Shown here: positions 43,106-50,819 of the stretch, in pieces
Numbering within the stretch: the first letter of the stretch is position 1
Layout: each line of letters starts with the position of its first letter
Source: Lacticaseibacillus baoqingensis
GTDB lineage: Bacteria > Bacillota > Bacilli > Lactobacillales > Lactobacillaceae
NCBI RefSeq assembly: GCF_003946165.1
Contig: NZ_RHOI01000015.1
Coordinates: 1-62,627, forward strand
DNA: 62,627 nucleotides
Direction: 5' to 3'
Position numbers and translations under genes: made by a program
The notes under the pieces: model-generated
Databases searched by the model: none
What the model saw: the letters and a program-made list of their open reading frames with translations, nothing else
What the model was told of the DNA's origin: nothing

Positions 43106-43936
43106 ATGACTGATCGCGTCCAAACACTGCGCTTCGTTGGGATCGTCGCAGATGCCAAGCGCCGGCTGATCCGATTTGCTGATGATCATTACCAGCGGGT
43201 AGATACCTTGACGTTAGGTGCGTATTATTATTTTGATAGTCATGGGCGCCCACTTGACTGGCCAGCCTGGACTTTGCTGGTTGCCCATAACCAAAATTTC
43301 ATTGAACATCCCGGCAGCATCGGGATCGGCGACTTCTTGACCGCCTCAGGCAAACTGACACCGGTAAACTTGTCTAAACGATTATCAGATCAACGAATCG
43401 TCAAACATCTAGAAAATACGCAACATCGGTTCGTGATCAATCGTTACTCTGCATGGCTCACACACCTAGATCAAAAGCCCCCGATCCTGGCTGCGACTCA
43501 TCGCTATCTGGCGAACTTATTGGCGAAATTCAAGCACCGCCAGCTGGATCTTGGGGTGCTCTTGACGAAGACACGGCAATATCTGGCGACGAACGCCTAC
43601 TGGCTGAACTATGAATTTGCTGGATTGCTAGACGACTTGCGCCCAGTCATCAAGAGCACGCAAAATCAAATCGATGCGATCATGCCAGCTGCGTTTTTGA
43701 TCACGAACGCGCACCGGCTCAAAATCGCCCGCGCGTATCATCGTTTAGAAGCAGACTGGCATCCGCATGGCAATGACCAAAGCCGCGCCGGTGATGAGGC
43801 ATATCGGCACACGCAGTTTCTCCAAATCGAGCAGCACCACGCCTATCGGCAATTTCACCAGATCCCGCTGGCGCCAGATAACTATTATCACGGGAAAAAA
43901 TTCTGGGATCCCATCGCCCTTAATCATTTCACCTGA
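43106..43936 (+). CDS. Hypothetical 276-aa protein, first gene of a split pair
   Basis: This is a soluble protein without signal or membrane segment. The N-terminal third (to about 92) looks beta-rich and contains SIGIGDFLTASGKLT, which may be an OB-like fold. The rest is helical with many His, Tyr and Arg, ending NYYHGKKFWDPIALNHF. I do not recognise the family. It is divergent from the structured RNA. Its stop codon is followed, after TC, by AAGGAGG and then the TnpB element. Removing the element would place the next gene (45517) 17 bp downstream in the same operon. Confidence 0.65.
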   Translation: MTDRVQTLRFVGIVADAKRRLIRFADDHYQRVDTLTLGAYYYFDSHGRPLDWPAWTLLVAHNQNFIEHPGSIGIGDFLTASGKLTPVNLSKRLSDQRIVKHLENTQHRFVINRYSAWLTHLDQKPPILAATHRYLANLLAKFKHRQLDLGVLLTKTRQYLATNAYWLNYEFAGLLDDLRPVIKSTQNQIDAIMPAAFLITNAHRLKIARAYHRLEADWHPHGNDQSRAGDEAYRHTQFLQIEQHHAYRQFHQIPLAPDNYYHGKKFWDPIALNHFT

Positions 43937-44170
43937 TCAAGGAGGTTATTAACAGTAATCAATAACGTAGAATAGTGTGTTCATTTGTGGCAATTAGTCG
44001 TTTTGCGGTAATCAAGTGGAAGGCAGAATGACTAAGTGCTGTGAAATGGTAAACTCGTGAAAAATTGCTGACCGATGCATAGATAGATGGTGACGGTTTT
44101 CATCATGTCTTGATAGAATAGCTTCATCTTCATTTGCTATGATACCCATAAGCTATTTGGAGGTGAAAAC

Positions 44171-45355
44171 ATGTTGAGAACGCACAAGATCCGTTGTTAT
44201 CCCAACGCAACGATGCGCCGCGTATTGGAGCAAGCATGCGATTATCGCCGCTATTGTTACAATCAGGCGCTTGCCACGTGGAATGAGATGTACGACGCGT
44301 CACTCGTGCTGGCAGATAAGACGGCGCGGCCGAACGAACGTCAAGTCCGCAATGAGTTAGTTAACAACAAAGCAGACTGGCAATACGGTCGTTCAGCACG
44401 GATCTTGCAATTGGCAGTAAATGACCTAGCGCATGCCTGGGCGAATTTCTTTAACCCGGAAATGCCAGAACATCGCAAGCCGCGGTTCAAGTCGAAAAAG
44501 CGCAGTCGTTGCAGCTTTAAAACTGATCGGGCAACCGTCGTCAATGGTAAGTTGCGGTTGGATAAACCCCAGGGCTATCTTGACCGTTGGTATGATATCC
44601 GATTAGCCGAAACACCCCGTTGGCGAGGGACTGTTAAACTCGCCACTGTTGTCAAAGAAGCGGATGGCTATTATGTTTGCCTAAGCATCGATGTAAACCA
44701 GCCTGAGCCGTTACCGGAAAGCCCACGCATATGTGGCGTTGATGCCAATATTGGTCAATTCGTCTATAACGATGGTGAGCCAATGTATGCAATTCGCGGA
44801 TTGACCGAGCAATTAGTCAATTTGTATCACCGCGTGTCCTTGTACCAACGGCGGCTCGCTCGCAAACGTCTAGCGAATCCTAAGCACTTTCGTTCTAACA
44901 ACTACTGCGCAACGAAAACCAAGTTGCAGCGGACTTATCAGAAAGTGACGCGGATTCAAAGTGACCTCTTGCAGAAGTTTACGACGATGTTGGTGAAAGC
45001 CAACGGCACCCTCGCGATTGAGGACTTGGACGTTAAGCACATGAAGATGAACCAGCGACTGGCGAAGAATTTACATCGCTCGTTGTTTGGCCGTTTCAAA
45101 GTGCTGATGAAAGACAAGGCGCAATGGTACGGCCGCCAGCTGATGATCGTTGATCGGTTCTACCCTAGCACACAGCGGTGCAGTCAGTGTGGGTTAGTGA
45201 AAACCGGCGACGATAAACTGAGCTTAACAGGTAACGCCTTTCACGGCACGAAACATCACGAGTTTCATTGTTACGGCTGTGGTGCTCAACTTGAGCGTGA
45301 CGAGAATGCCGTACAGAACTTGATTCAATATGCTCAGGGGCAGGCTATGTCCTAA
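44171..45355 (+). CDS. tnpB: RNA-guided nuclease TnpB (copy 2)
   Basis: The 394-aa protein has the same length as copy 1. The RuvC acids are kept (Asp in GVDANIG, Glu in AIEDLDV, Asp in ERDENAVQNL), as are the four zinc Cys (CSQCG, CYGCG). Differences from copy 1 cluster in the middle, for example GQFVYNDGEPMYAIRG around 195-210 and KVLMKDKAQ. It has an intact reading frame with TTTGGAGGTG before the ATG. By family knowledge it cuts DNA next to a short target-adjacent motif, guided by RNA from its own right end. Confidence 0.93.
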   Translation: MLRTHKIRCYPNATMRRVLEQACDYRRYCYNQALATWNEMYDASLVLADKTARPNERQVRNELVNNKADWQYGRSARILQLAVNDLAHAWANFFNPEMPEHRKPRFKSKKRSRCSFKTDRATVVNGKLRLDKPQGYLDRWYDIRLAETPRWRGTVKLATVVKEADGYYVCLSIDVNQPEPLPESPRICGVDANIGQFVYNDGEPMYAIRGLTEQLVNLYHRVSLYQRRLARKRLANPKHFRSNNYCATKTKLQRTYQKVTRIQSDLLQKFTTMLVKANGTLAIEDLDVKHMKMNQRLAKNLHRSLFGRFKVLMKDKAQWYGRQLMIVDRFYPSTQRCSQCGLVKTGDDKLSLTGNAFHGTKHHEFHCYGCGAQLERDENAVQNLIQYAQGQAMS

Positions 45356-45509
45356 AGGTTCAAGAGCCAGTCAATGTTGCAAGGTTACTACCGACGTAAG
45401 AATACTGGTGTTAACGGGACCAAATAAAATAATGAATGTACAACTATGAAAGGAAAAATATAATCCTTTACTAGTGTCATTAGACATTCTTCCACATTTT
45501 ATATAGCAG
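45281..45509 (+). ncRNA. Putative omega-RNA (right end of copy 2)
   Basis: The 3' end of tnpB and the 154 bases after it are nearly identical to copy 1, including the hairpin AAAGGA/TCCTTT. The guide would start GCCAAATATG, the start region of the 45517 gene. The 5' boundary is inferred only. Confidence 0.5.
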
Positions 45510-45516
45510 GCCAAAT

Positions 45517-46095
45517 ATGCCCATCATTGATTTTTCACTTGGCGGACGCTTAATCGATGCCGTTTCAGAAACGGCCTATGATTTGGATGGTAATGCGCAC
45601 ACCTACGACTTTACGATCATGCAGATCGCCACGGTCACTGCATTTGATCCGTTTTCGATTTGGCCGCCAGCGCAGCCGACCATTAGGATCTTATTTGATG
45701 GAGCGTGGCCGTTTTTAGACGTTCACATCGGCGATGAACTCGTTGTCGAAGGCCCCACCGTCCTCATCTATACCTCGCCTGCCGATAAGGTGCCGCCGCT
45801 ATCGCGCGCCTTGCGCAACACCAGCCAAGTCATGATCAGCAAAATCCGCTGGTGGATCAAACATGATGGCGGACGCAAAAAAGCGGCAATGACCAAGCTG
45901 ACGGATCAATTTGTCGCTGCTAAGCTGTCGTTTGACCAATGGCTGCAAGCCCAAGGCAAACTGTTTAACGACGACTTGCCGCCTATCGTCAAGAAGCTAA
46001 GCTTTGGCGCGACTATACCAATCGAGCTGTTCATGATTCGTAGACAGGCCATGTTACGACGACTATTTTACTGCAAAAAAAGAGTCATTCACTGA
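45517..46095 (+). CDS. Hypothetical 192-aa protein, second gene of the split pair
   Basis: This is a soluble protein of unknown family. The N-terminal half is beta-rich (TYDFTIMQIATVTAF..., then FLDVHIGDELVVEGPTVLIY). The 'h-GD-x-L-x-x-x-G' step resembles the one in the 43106 product, so the two may share an OB-like fold. The C-terminal half is basic and helical. The ATG has no ribosome site today, because the native AAGGAGG lies 1.57 kb upstream, beyond the TnpB element. The last codons run into the terminator stem, so the 3' end may be shortened or frameshifted. Confidence 0.6.
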   Translation: MPIIDFSLGGRLIDAVSETAYDLDGNAHTYDFTIMQIATVTAFDPFSIWPPAQPTIRILFDGAWPFLDVHIGDELVVEGPTVLIYTSPADKVPPLSRALRNTSQVMISKIRWWIKHDGGRKKAAMTKLTDQFVAAKLSFDQWLQAQGKLFNDDLPPIVKKLSFGATIPIELFMIRRQAMLRRLFYCKKRVIH

Positions 46096-46115
46096 TCAGT
46101 GAATGACTCTTTTGA
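46076..46115. terminator. Terminator overlapping a stop codon
   Basis: The perfect palindrome AAAAGAGTCATTCACTGATC with its complement is followed by TTTTG. The TGA of the gene ending at 46095 lies inside the stem. It also serves the minus-strand surface gene at 46129. Confidence 0.85.
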
Positions 46116-46128
46116 ACTAGCCTGAAGC

Positions 46129-48021
46129 TTAAGCGCGCTTCTTCAAGGAAGTGCCGGCTAAGCCGAACAATGCGCCCATCACAGCCACAACCCCAAGTGC
46201 TGTCGCAGCAGTGTTGTTGTTGTCGCCAGTTGCTGGGTAAGTTGCAGCTTTAGGAGCAGTAGCAGCGGCAGCTTGTGCCGTAGTTGCTTGAACCGCAGCG
46301 TTAGCGGCAGCAGCCTTAGTCGTGGTTGCAGCAGCGCCGGTAGTTGCGCCGGTAGCAGCACCAGTCGTTGCGCCGGTAGTTGCACCAGTCGTTGTGCCGG
46401 TAGCAGCACCGGTAGTTGCACCAGTAGTAGCGCCGGTAGTTGTACCAGTCGTTGCGCCGGTAGTTGCACCGCCCTTATCGCCAGCTGGGGTCTTGCCGGT
46501 ATCGGTTGTCCCGTTGTCGGTCTTGGTCAAAGCATCGATCTTAGCTTGGATATCATCGACGCCTTGCTTAGCGATATTGTAGCTGATGGAGCCTTTAGTA
46601 GCAGCGTCCACCTTAGCTTGCCATTCTTGCAATTGCTTTTGCAAAGCAGCCAGCTTGGTCGCGGTAGCATCGTTTGCCGTGTTGGTTTCGACTTTATTGG
46701 TGTCAGTCTTATCAGTATCACCCTTATCGGTGTTGCTGTCGGTAGAACTGTTGTCAGTCTTACCAGTCAAGGCCGCGATTTGGTCTTTCATGTTTTGGAC
46801 ACCTTCAGCAGCGATGTTATAGTCCATTGAACCTGGTGTAGCTGCGTCCAACTTACCTTGCCATTCCTTCAATCCAGCTTGGAGTTTAGCCAAAGCGGAG
46901 TTGTCGGTAACAGTTGTTGTTGTGTCGTCGCCTTTGTTAGTATCGGTGTTTGACTTACCCGTATCGCTCTTGCCAGTATCTGTAGGAGTGGAGTCGGTGT
47001 TCTTACCCGAGTTATCAGGCTTGGAAGCAGAACCAGTCAAGGCCGCGATTTGGTCCTTCATATTTTGGACACCTTCAGCAGCAATATTATAGTCTATTGA
47101 ACCTGGCGTAGCAGCGTCCAACTTACCTTGCCAGTCCTTCAACCCAGCTTGCAAAGTAGCCAAATCGGCTTTACCAGTAGTCGTTGTGTTGGTATCAGCA
47201 GGCTTGTCTGGAGTCTTGGAATCACCCGCGCCGGTACTGTCGCCAGTCTTGGACCCTGAGTTGTCAGCAGATTTACCAGCTAGATCCATCGCGAAATCAT
47301 AACCCTTGATGAATGATGCAGACTTGCCAGCGGTCTTCATCGCAGCATCGGTTTGTGCTGCTTTACCAGCCTTGATGTCGGCTTGAGCAGCATCGCTGCC
47401 TGCTTGAATATCAGCTTCGGGATCTGAAGCGGTTGTCGTTCCCTTAGAAGTATCATCAGGTGTCCCGGCTTGTGAACCAGAGTTGGAACTGCCATATTTG
47501 GCCAAGGCAGCATCATAAGCCTTGATGAAGGCATCAGACTTGCCTTCAGCCTTCAACTGAGCATCCGTCTTTGACCCAAATTGGGCAGCTGATTTACCTG
47601 CGGCAGTGCCAGCTGCAGCGTCAGCCGTTGCATCAGTTGCAGGCGTATCATTACCATCTGTAGGCGTTGCCGAACCCTGGTCAGGCGTTTTATCACCTGA
47701 ATTTTTAGGACCCATTGCAGACCCAATATTATAAATCATATTATAATTCGTCTTATATGCATCGGACTTACCAGTCAAATCACGAGCAGGCTTGCCGGCT
47801 GCCAAGTCTGCTTGAGCATCAGCCATCCCTTGATCCTGATCTTTTTGAAGTTGGGCTTGTTGTGCTGCAGTTAATGGAGCTTCAGCAGTTGGAGCATCAG
47901 CATGGACTTCTTGTTGGCCAGCGAATGCTTGTACGCTGAACAAGGTAGCGGCAGCTAAGCCAGCAGCGATCCAGGTTTTGTGTGCTTTATAAAGTTTTTT
48001 TGCGCCATTGCGTTGTGTCAT
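46129..48021 (-). CDS. Cell-wall surface protein with repeats and YPATG anchor
   Basis: The 630-aa secreted protein is read from the ATG at 48021 (AGGAGG). The N-terminus has a KxYKxGKxW-type signal (KKLYKAHKTW) and a hydrophobic core ending near VHA. Three short 'GKSxAxxKxYDxA' modules follow (about 80-250). Three copies of a 44-residue helical module then appear, containing LQAGLKDWQGKLDAATPGS and YNIAAEGVQNMKDQIAALTG. After them come a long Ala/Thr/Gly repeat and the sorting signal YPATGD, a membrane segment and LKKRA. Sortase anchoring to peptidoglycan is likely. The motif is unusual (normally LPxTG). No enzyme domain is visible; a stalk or adhesin role is inferred. Confidence 0.88.
   Translation of the reverse strand: MTQRNGAKKLYKAHKTWIAAGLAAATLFSVQAFAGQQEVHADAPTAEAPLTAAQQAQLQKDQDQGMADAQADLAAGKPARDLTGKSDAYKTNYNMIYNIGSAMGPKNSGDKTPDQGSATPTDGNDTPATDATADAAAGTAAGKSAAQFGSKTDAQLKAEGKSDAFIKAYDAALAKYGSSNSGSQAGTPDDTSKGTTTASDPEADIQAGSDAAQADIKAGKAAQTDAAMKTAGKSASFIKGYDFAMDLAGKSADNSGSKTGDSTGAGDSKTPDKPADTNTTTTGKADLATLQAGLKDWQGKLDAATPGSIDYNIAAEGVQNMKDQIAALTGSASKPDNSGKNTDSTPTDTGKSDTGKSNTDTNKGDDTTTTVTDNSALAKLQAGLKEWQGKLDAATPGSMDYNIAAEGVQNMKDQIAALTGKTDNSSTDSNTDKGDTDKTDTNKVETNTANDATATKLAALQKQLQEWQAKVDAATKGSISYNIAKQGVDDIQAKIDALTKTDNGTTDTGKTPAGDKGGATTGATTGTTTGATTGATTGAATGTTTGATTGATTGAATGATTGAAATTTKAAAANAAVQATTAQAAAATAPKAATYPATGDNNNTAATALGVVAVMGALFGLAGTSLKKRA
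46325..46472 (-). repeat. Short tandem repeats coding an Ala/Thr/Gly stalk
   Basis: Twelve- to fifteen-base units of the type gttgcaccggta are repeated many times and encode (A/T)TTGAxTG-like text. They are prone to slippage and length variation between strains. Confidence 0.85.
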
Positions 48022-48059
48022 AAATAAGTTCCTCCTAGAATTACCCATTAATCTGAAAC

Positions 48060-48107
48060 AAAAAAAGCCTGACAAAAATCGATCTGATTTTTGCCGGGCT
48101 TTTTGTC
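48060..48107 (-). terminator. Terminator of the 48155 surface gene
   Basis: AAAAAGCC...CAAAAATC-GATCT-GATTTTTG...GGCTTTTT is an interrupted but long stem with flanking A and T runs. Confidence 0.75.
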
Positions 48108-48154
48108 GGTGAAAATCAAGTCTCTTTGAACGTTAAGTTCTTAAAAGAGATTGA

Positions 48155-49237
48155 TTAGGCGCGCTTCTTCAAAGAAGTGCCGGCTAAGCCGAACAGTGCG
48201 CCCATCACTGCAACAACGCCAAGCGCAGTGGCAGCAGTGTTGGTGTTGTCACCAGTTGCTGGGTAAGTTGCAGCCTTAGCAGCAGTAGCAGCAGCGGTCT
48301 TAGCAGCAGCTGCGGTTGCGGCAGGAGCAGCCTTAGCAGTAGCAGCAGTAGCTACGGTCTTGGTTGTTGTTGTCTTGGTTGCAGTTGTCTTGTCCGTAGT
48401 CTTAGCTGGGGTCTTGGTGTCGTCTTTAGCAGGCGTCTTGGTATCGTCACCCTTTGCAGGTGTGTCGGTGTCAGTCTTGCCGCCATTGTCGGTTGTGTCG
48501 GTAGTATCGGTTGTAGGTTCGCCCTTAGCTTCCATTTCAGCCTTGAATGCATCAACTTGTTGCTTGTACATATCAGCTTGGGCCTTGAAGCCTTGCTTCA
48601 AGCTGTTTTCGTACTTAGCTTCAAGGTTCTTAAGCGTATTAAGATCCTTTTGTGCAAGGTATTCCTTAACAGTAATGCCAAGTTGGTCAGCCATGTATTC
48701 ATCAGTGTTGGTGATCAAGCCGTTGGCGCCCTTCTTAGCAGTAGTAGAAGTAGCGTCGTTGTTGTTCTTGGTAGCACCAGTTTGGGTAGCAGCACCAGTT
48801 TGGGTGGTTGCACCGGTTTGGGTGGTTGCACCGGTTTGGGTGGTTGCACCAGTCTTGGTGCCGGCGTTTTGAGCATTTACCGTAGCTTGGTAATGTTCAG
48901 TACTGAAGTCATGTGTATCACCATTGGAAGCAGCGGTGTTGTTGGTTGCTGCTGGCTTTTGTGTTGCAGCAGCGCCAAGGTTGCCTTCTGTGCTGAAGTC
49001 ACCGCCAGCAATACCAGTCTTCTTAGCAGTAGTCGTGTCAGTAGCAGGTGTCTTAGCAGCAGCGGCTGCTTCAGCAGCTTCTTGAGCCTTAACATGTGCT
49101 TGGTATGCTTCTGTGTTGGTGATCATACCTGGTGTGGAACTAGCGGAAACGTTATTGGCACCAAATGCGGCAACAGAGAATAAACCTGCAGCTGCGACCC
49201 CAGCAGCGATAACTGCTTTAGAATTGTGTTTTGTCAT
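48155..49237 (-). CDS. Cell-wall surface protein with YPATG anchor
   Basis: The 360-aa secreted protein has GAGGAGG before the ATG. Residues 1-32 form an ordinary Sec signal (VIAAGVAAAGLFSVAAFGANNVSA, cleavage after SA). Then follow an Ala-rich region, five copies of a TGATTQ unit and a helical domain starting GLITNTDEYMADQLGITVKE (about 168-240). That domain is shared with the protein at 50820. A Thr/Lys/Asp-rich wall-spanning stretch leads to the C-terminal YPATGD, the hydrophobic segment and LKKRA. The last 40 residues are almost identical in all three proteins of the locus. It is probably sortase-anchored. Confidence 0.88.
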   Translation of the reverse strand: MTKHNSKAVIAAGVAAAGLFSVAAFGANNVSASSTPGMITNTEAYQAHVKAQEAAEAAAAAKTPATDTTTAKKTGIAGGDFSTEGNLGAAATQKPAATNNTAASNGDTHDFSTEHYQATVNAQNAGTKTGATTQTGATTQTGATTQTGAATQTGATKNNNDATSTTAKKGANGLITNTDEYMADQLGITVKEYLAQKDLNTLKNLEAKYENSLKQGFKAQADMYKQQVDAFKAEMEAKGEPTTDTTDTTDNGGKTDTDTPAKGDDTKTPAKDDTKTPAKTTDKTTATKTTTTKTVATAATAKAAPAATAAAAKTAAATAAKAATYPATGDNTNTAATALGVVAVMGALFGLAGTSLKKRA

Positions 49238-49285
49238 AAAGAACTCCTCCTCAGGAAGAAATAATATTTTCGAAGGATGGTGGCT

Positions 49286-49346
49286 ACTATAATCTTATCG
49301 AAGACGAAAGTGAACACCAGCCATCTCATCTAAGCTGATTAGATGA
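49286..49346 (-). promoter_or_regulatory. Promoter and inverted repeat of the 48155 gene
   Basis: On the minus strand TTCACT (49314-49309), 17 bp and TATAGT (49291-49286). Upstream of the -35 is a perfect 8-bp inverted repeat TCATCTAA/TTAGATGA with a 5-nt loop (49326-49346), an operator candidate. Confidence 0.5.
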
Positions 49347-49733
49347 CGGGGTTCATGGTTCGTCAAAGAAAAAATAATACAATGTTCAAGAAATCTTCAT
49401 TTTTTGATTTTACGACAAATAGATAATATGATATAAATTTGTATTTTGTAAGCCCAATCATCATGGGTGTCGTCAACATTTTTGCCCATGAACGCCCTTT
49501 TTGTCAATGAATCAATATAAAACGGTTGATAGCGGGACTTTTCACCATAAGCTGTATGTCTTTGAGCAAATGCATTGTGCCCAACAAAAATTCCTAATTT
49601 TAAGACAAAATCATAAATGTAGATTATTATTATTTCATTTTGAATTTGTTATAAATATGACAAAAAGATGTCAACCCGGATTTTGCAGCCGTCTTGTCAG
49701 GACTAAAGTGATCAAATTGCCTTACTGGTGCCC
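49347..49733. other. AT-rich intergenic region
   Basis: Nearly 400 bases of AT-rich DNA with no supported gene. Short open frames lack ribosome sites. The composition differs sharply from neighbouring genes. Confidence 0.3.
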
Positions 49734-49945
49734 ACTGAGCCCGGCACGATCACGGTTCTGTTGATGATTTGAGAACACCTGTTTACAATTCGCTCTTTCC
49801 TATTAAACCGGCAGCTGGGACCAACACTCAAGATGATCCTTTGGCTGGGTTAGATAACAAAACTGCCCGCAATCTCCTCATTGGCTGCGCGTGATGCTGG
49901 CGTCAATGCCCCTGCCACAAATCCCAACGATTTATTGTCAGGTAA
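49734..49945 (+). pseudogene. Possible decayed coding fragment
   Basis: After a TGA at about 49737 one frame reads protein-like text, including VDDLRTPVYNSLFPIKPAAG and NTQDDPLAGLDNKTARNLLI. A single frame change later it continues AARDAGVNAPATNPNDLLS. There is no start or ribosome site. It may be a remnant of a lost gene; no family is recognised. Confidence 0.3.
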
Positions 49946-49951
49946 ATGCAA

Positions 49952-50002
49952 ACGGCTCTGCAGCTTGATCCTTTTGGATCGCTGCAGAGCCGTTGTGGTA
50001 TC
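49952..50002 (-). terminator. Terminator of the 50006 gene
   Basis: The stem ACGGCTCTGCAGC...GCTGCAGAGCCGT contains an inner GATCC/GGATC hairpin. It is strong but has only a short T-run on the minus strand. Confidence 0.65.
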
Positions 50003-50005
50003 GCG

Positions 50006-50644
50006 TTAATAAGCAATGTCGAACTTGCCGTCTTTGTGCACGTAATAAAGATGCTGTTGCGCAGTGCTGCCGTCTTGATTGTTGATGTAGCCGCCGACTT
50101 CAAAAACCGGCGCCCCTGCGCTATCCGTGCCTTTTTGGACAAACGAGAAACTATCGACATCGGCGCCAGAATCATTCGGGTGTTCTTTATAGTAGTGTTT
50201 GACGATCGCCACGGCCCGTTTTTCGGTGACCGGGGCACTGCTGCTGGATGAAGCCGTGACACTGCTGGCCTTTTCACTGCTGGATTTTTGACTGGTTGCT
50301 TGAGCACTCACGCTGATCTTGGCCACACTTGATCTGGCAGAAGACGCCGTGGTTTGCGCCGCTTGCGCCCCGTAGCCAAAATGCGGCAAGACCCGATCAT
50401 AAGCCAAGACCCCAACTAACGCGACGCCTAATACCAGCAACAAGATGCGCGTATTGACAATGGTTTGACGGGTGCGCCGCCGCCGAATCCGTTCATTCTT
50501 GCGAGTAGCGGCATTCACGTACTTGAAGTAAAACCGGATCAGCAACAGCAAGATCAGTGCCGCCAACACCAATTCCCGCAATAACATATTATGCAGCAGC
50601 GTGGCGATGATCCCGCCTTGTGCCATCAAACTTCCCACTAACAT
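50006..50644 (-). CDS. Membrane-anchored protein with extracellular C-terminal domain
   Basis: The 212-aa protein has AGGAGG about 11 nt before the ATG, slightly far. There are two membrane segments at about 15-40 and 64-84, separated by a very basic loop (RKNERIRRRRTRQT). A Ser/Ala-rich extracellular linker (about 95-140) follows. The small C-terminal domain contains VAIVKHYYKEHPNDSGADVD and HLYYVHKDGKFDIAY. That pattern occurs at the ends of many lactobacillus lipoproteins of unknown role. It is placed between surface-protein genes. Confidence 0.7.
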   Translation of the reverse strand: MLVGSLMAQGGIIATLLHNMLLRELVLAALILLLLIRFYFKYVNAATRKNERIRRRRTRQTIVNTRILLLVLGVALVGVLAYDRVLPHFGYGAQAAQTTASSARSSVAKISVSAQATSQKSSSEKASSVTASSSSSAPVTEKRAVAIVKHYYKEHPNDSGADVDSFSFVQKGTDSAGAPVFEVGGYINNQDGSTAQQHLYYVHKDGKFDIAY

Positions 50645-50777
50645 CGTACGAATGACCTCCTAGACCCCGAGTAACATTGTTCCCATTATAACAATACTTG
50701 TAGGCAGGAGAAAAGCACTCTTTACAGATTCACTGCCGATGCGCCGTGCACTTCCCCGCTAATTCCCGAACCATCAC

Positions 50778-50805
50778 AAAAGGGACCAACAAATTGTCGA
50801 TCCCT
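50778..50805 (-). terminator. Terminator of the 50820 gene
   Basis: The interrupted stem AAGGGAC...GATCCCTT has TTTTGTG following on the minus strand. Confidence 0.5.
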
Positions 50806-50819
50806 TCACTGTCAAGCCG

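Larger units (their letters stand above)
43939..45509 (+). mobile_element. TnpB-only IS200/IS605-type element, copy 2
   Basis: This is the same structure and length as copy 1: left AAGGAGG plus TTATTAAC, subterminal hairpin, tnpB, conserved right end finishing TATATAGCAG. There is no TnpA, no terminal inverted repeat and no target duplication. The element proper is probably 43946-45509, with AAGGAGG belonging to the invaded operon. It lies between the two unknown genes 43106 and 45517. Confidence 0.85.

Noticed and set aside
46273-46830. Val/Ala/Pro- and Ser/Cys/Gly-rich frames opposite the surface gene
   Set aside because: They are translations of the stalk repeats in other frames; the minus-strand frame has signal peptide and anchor.
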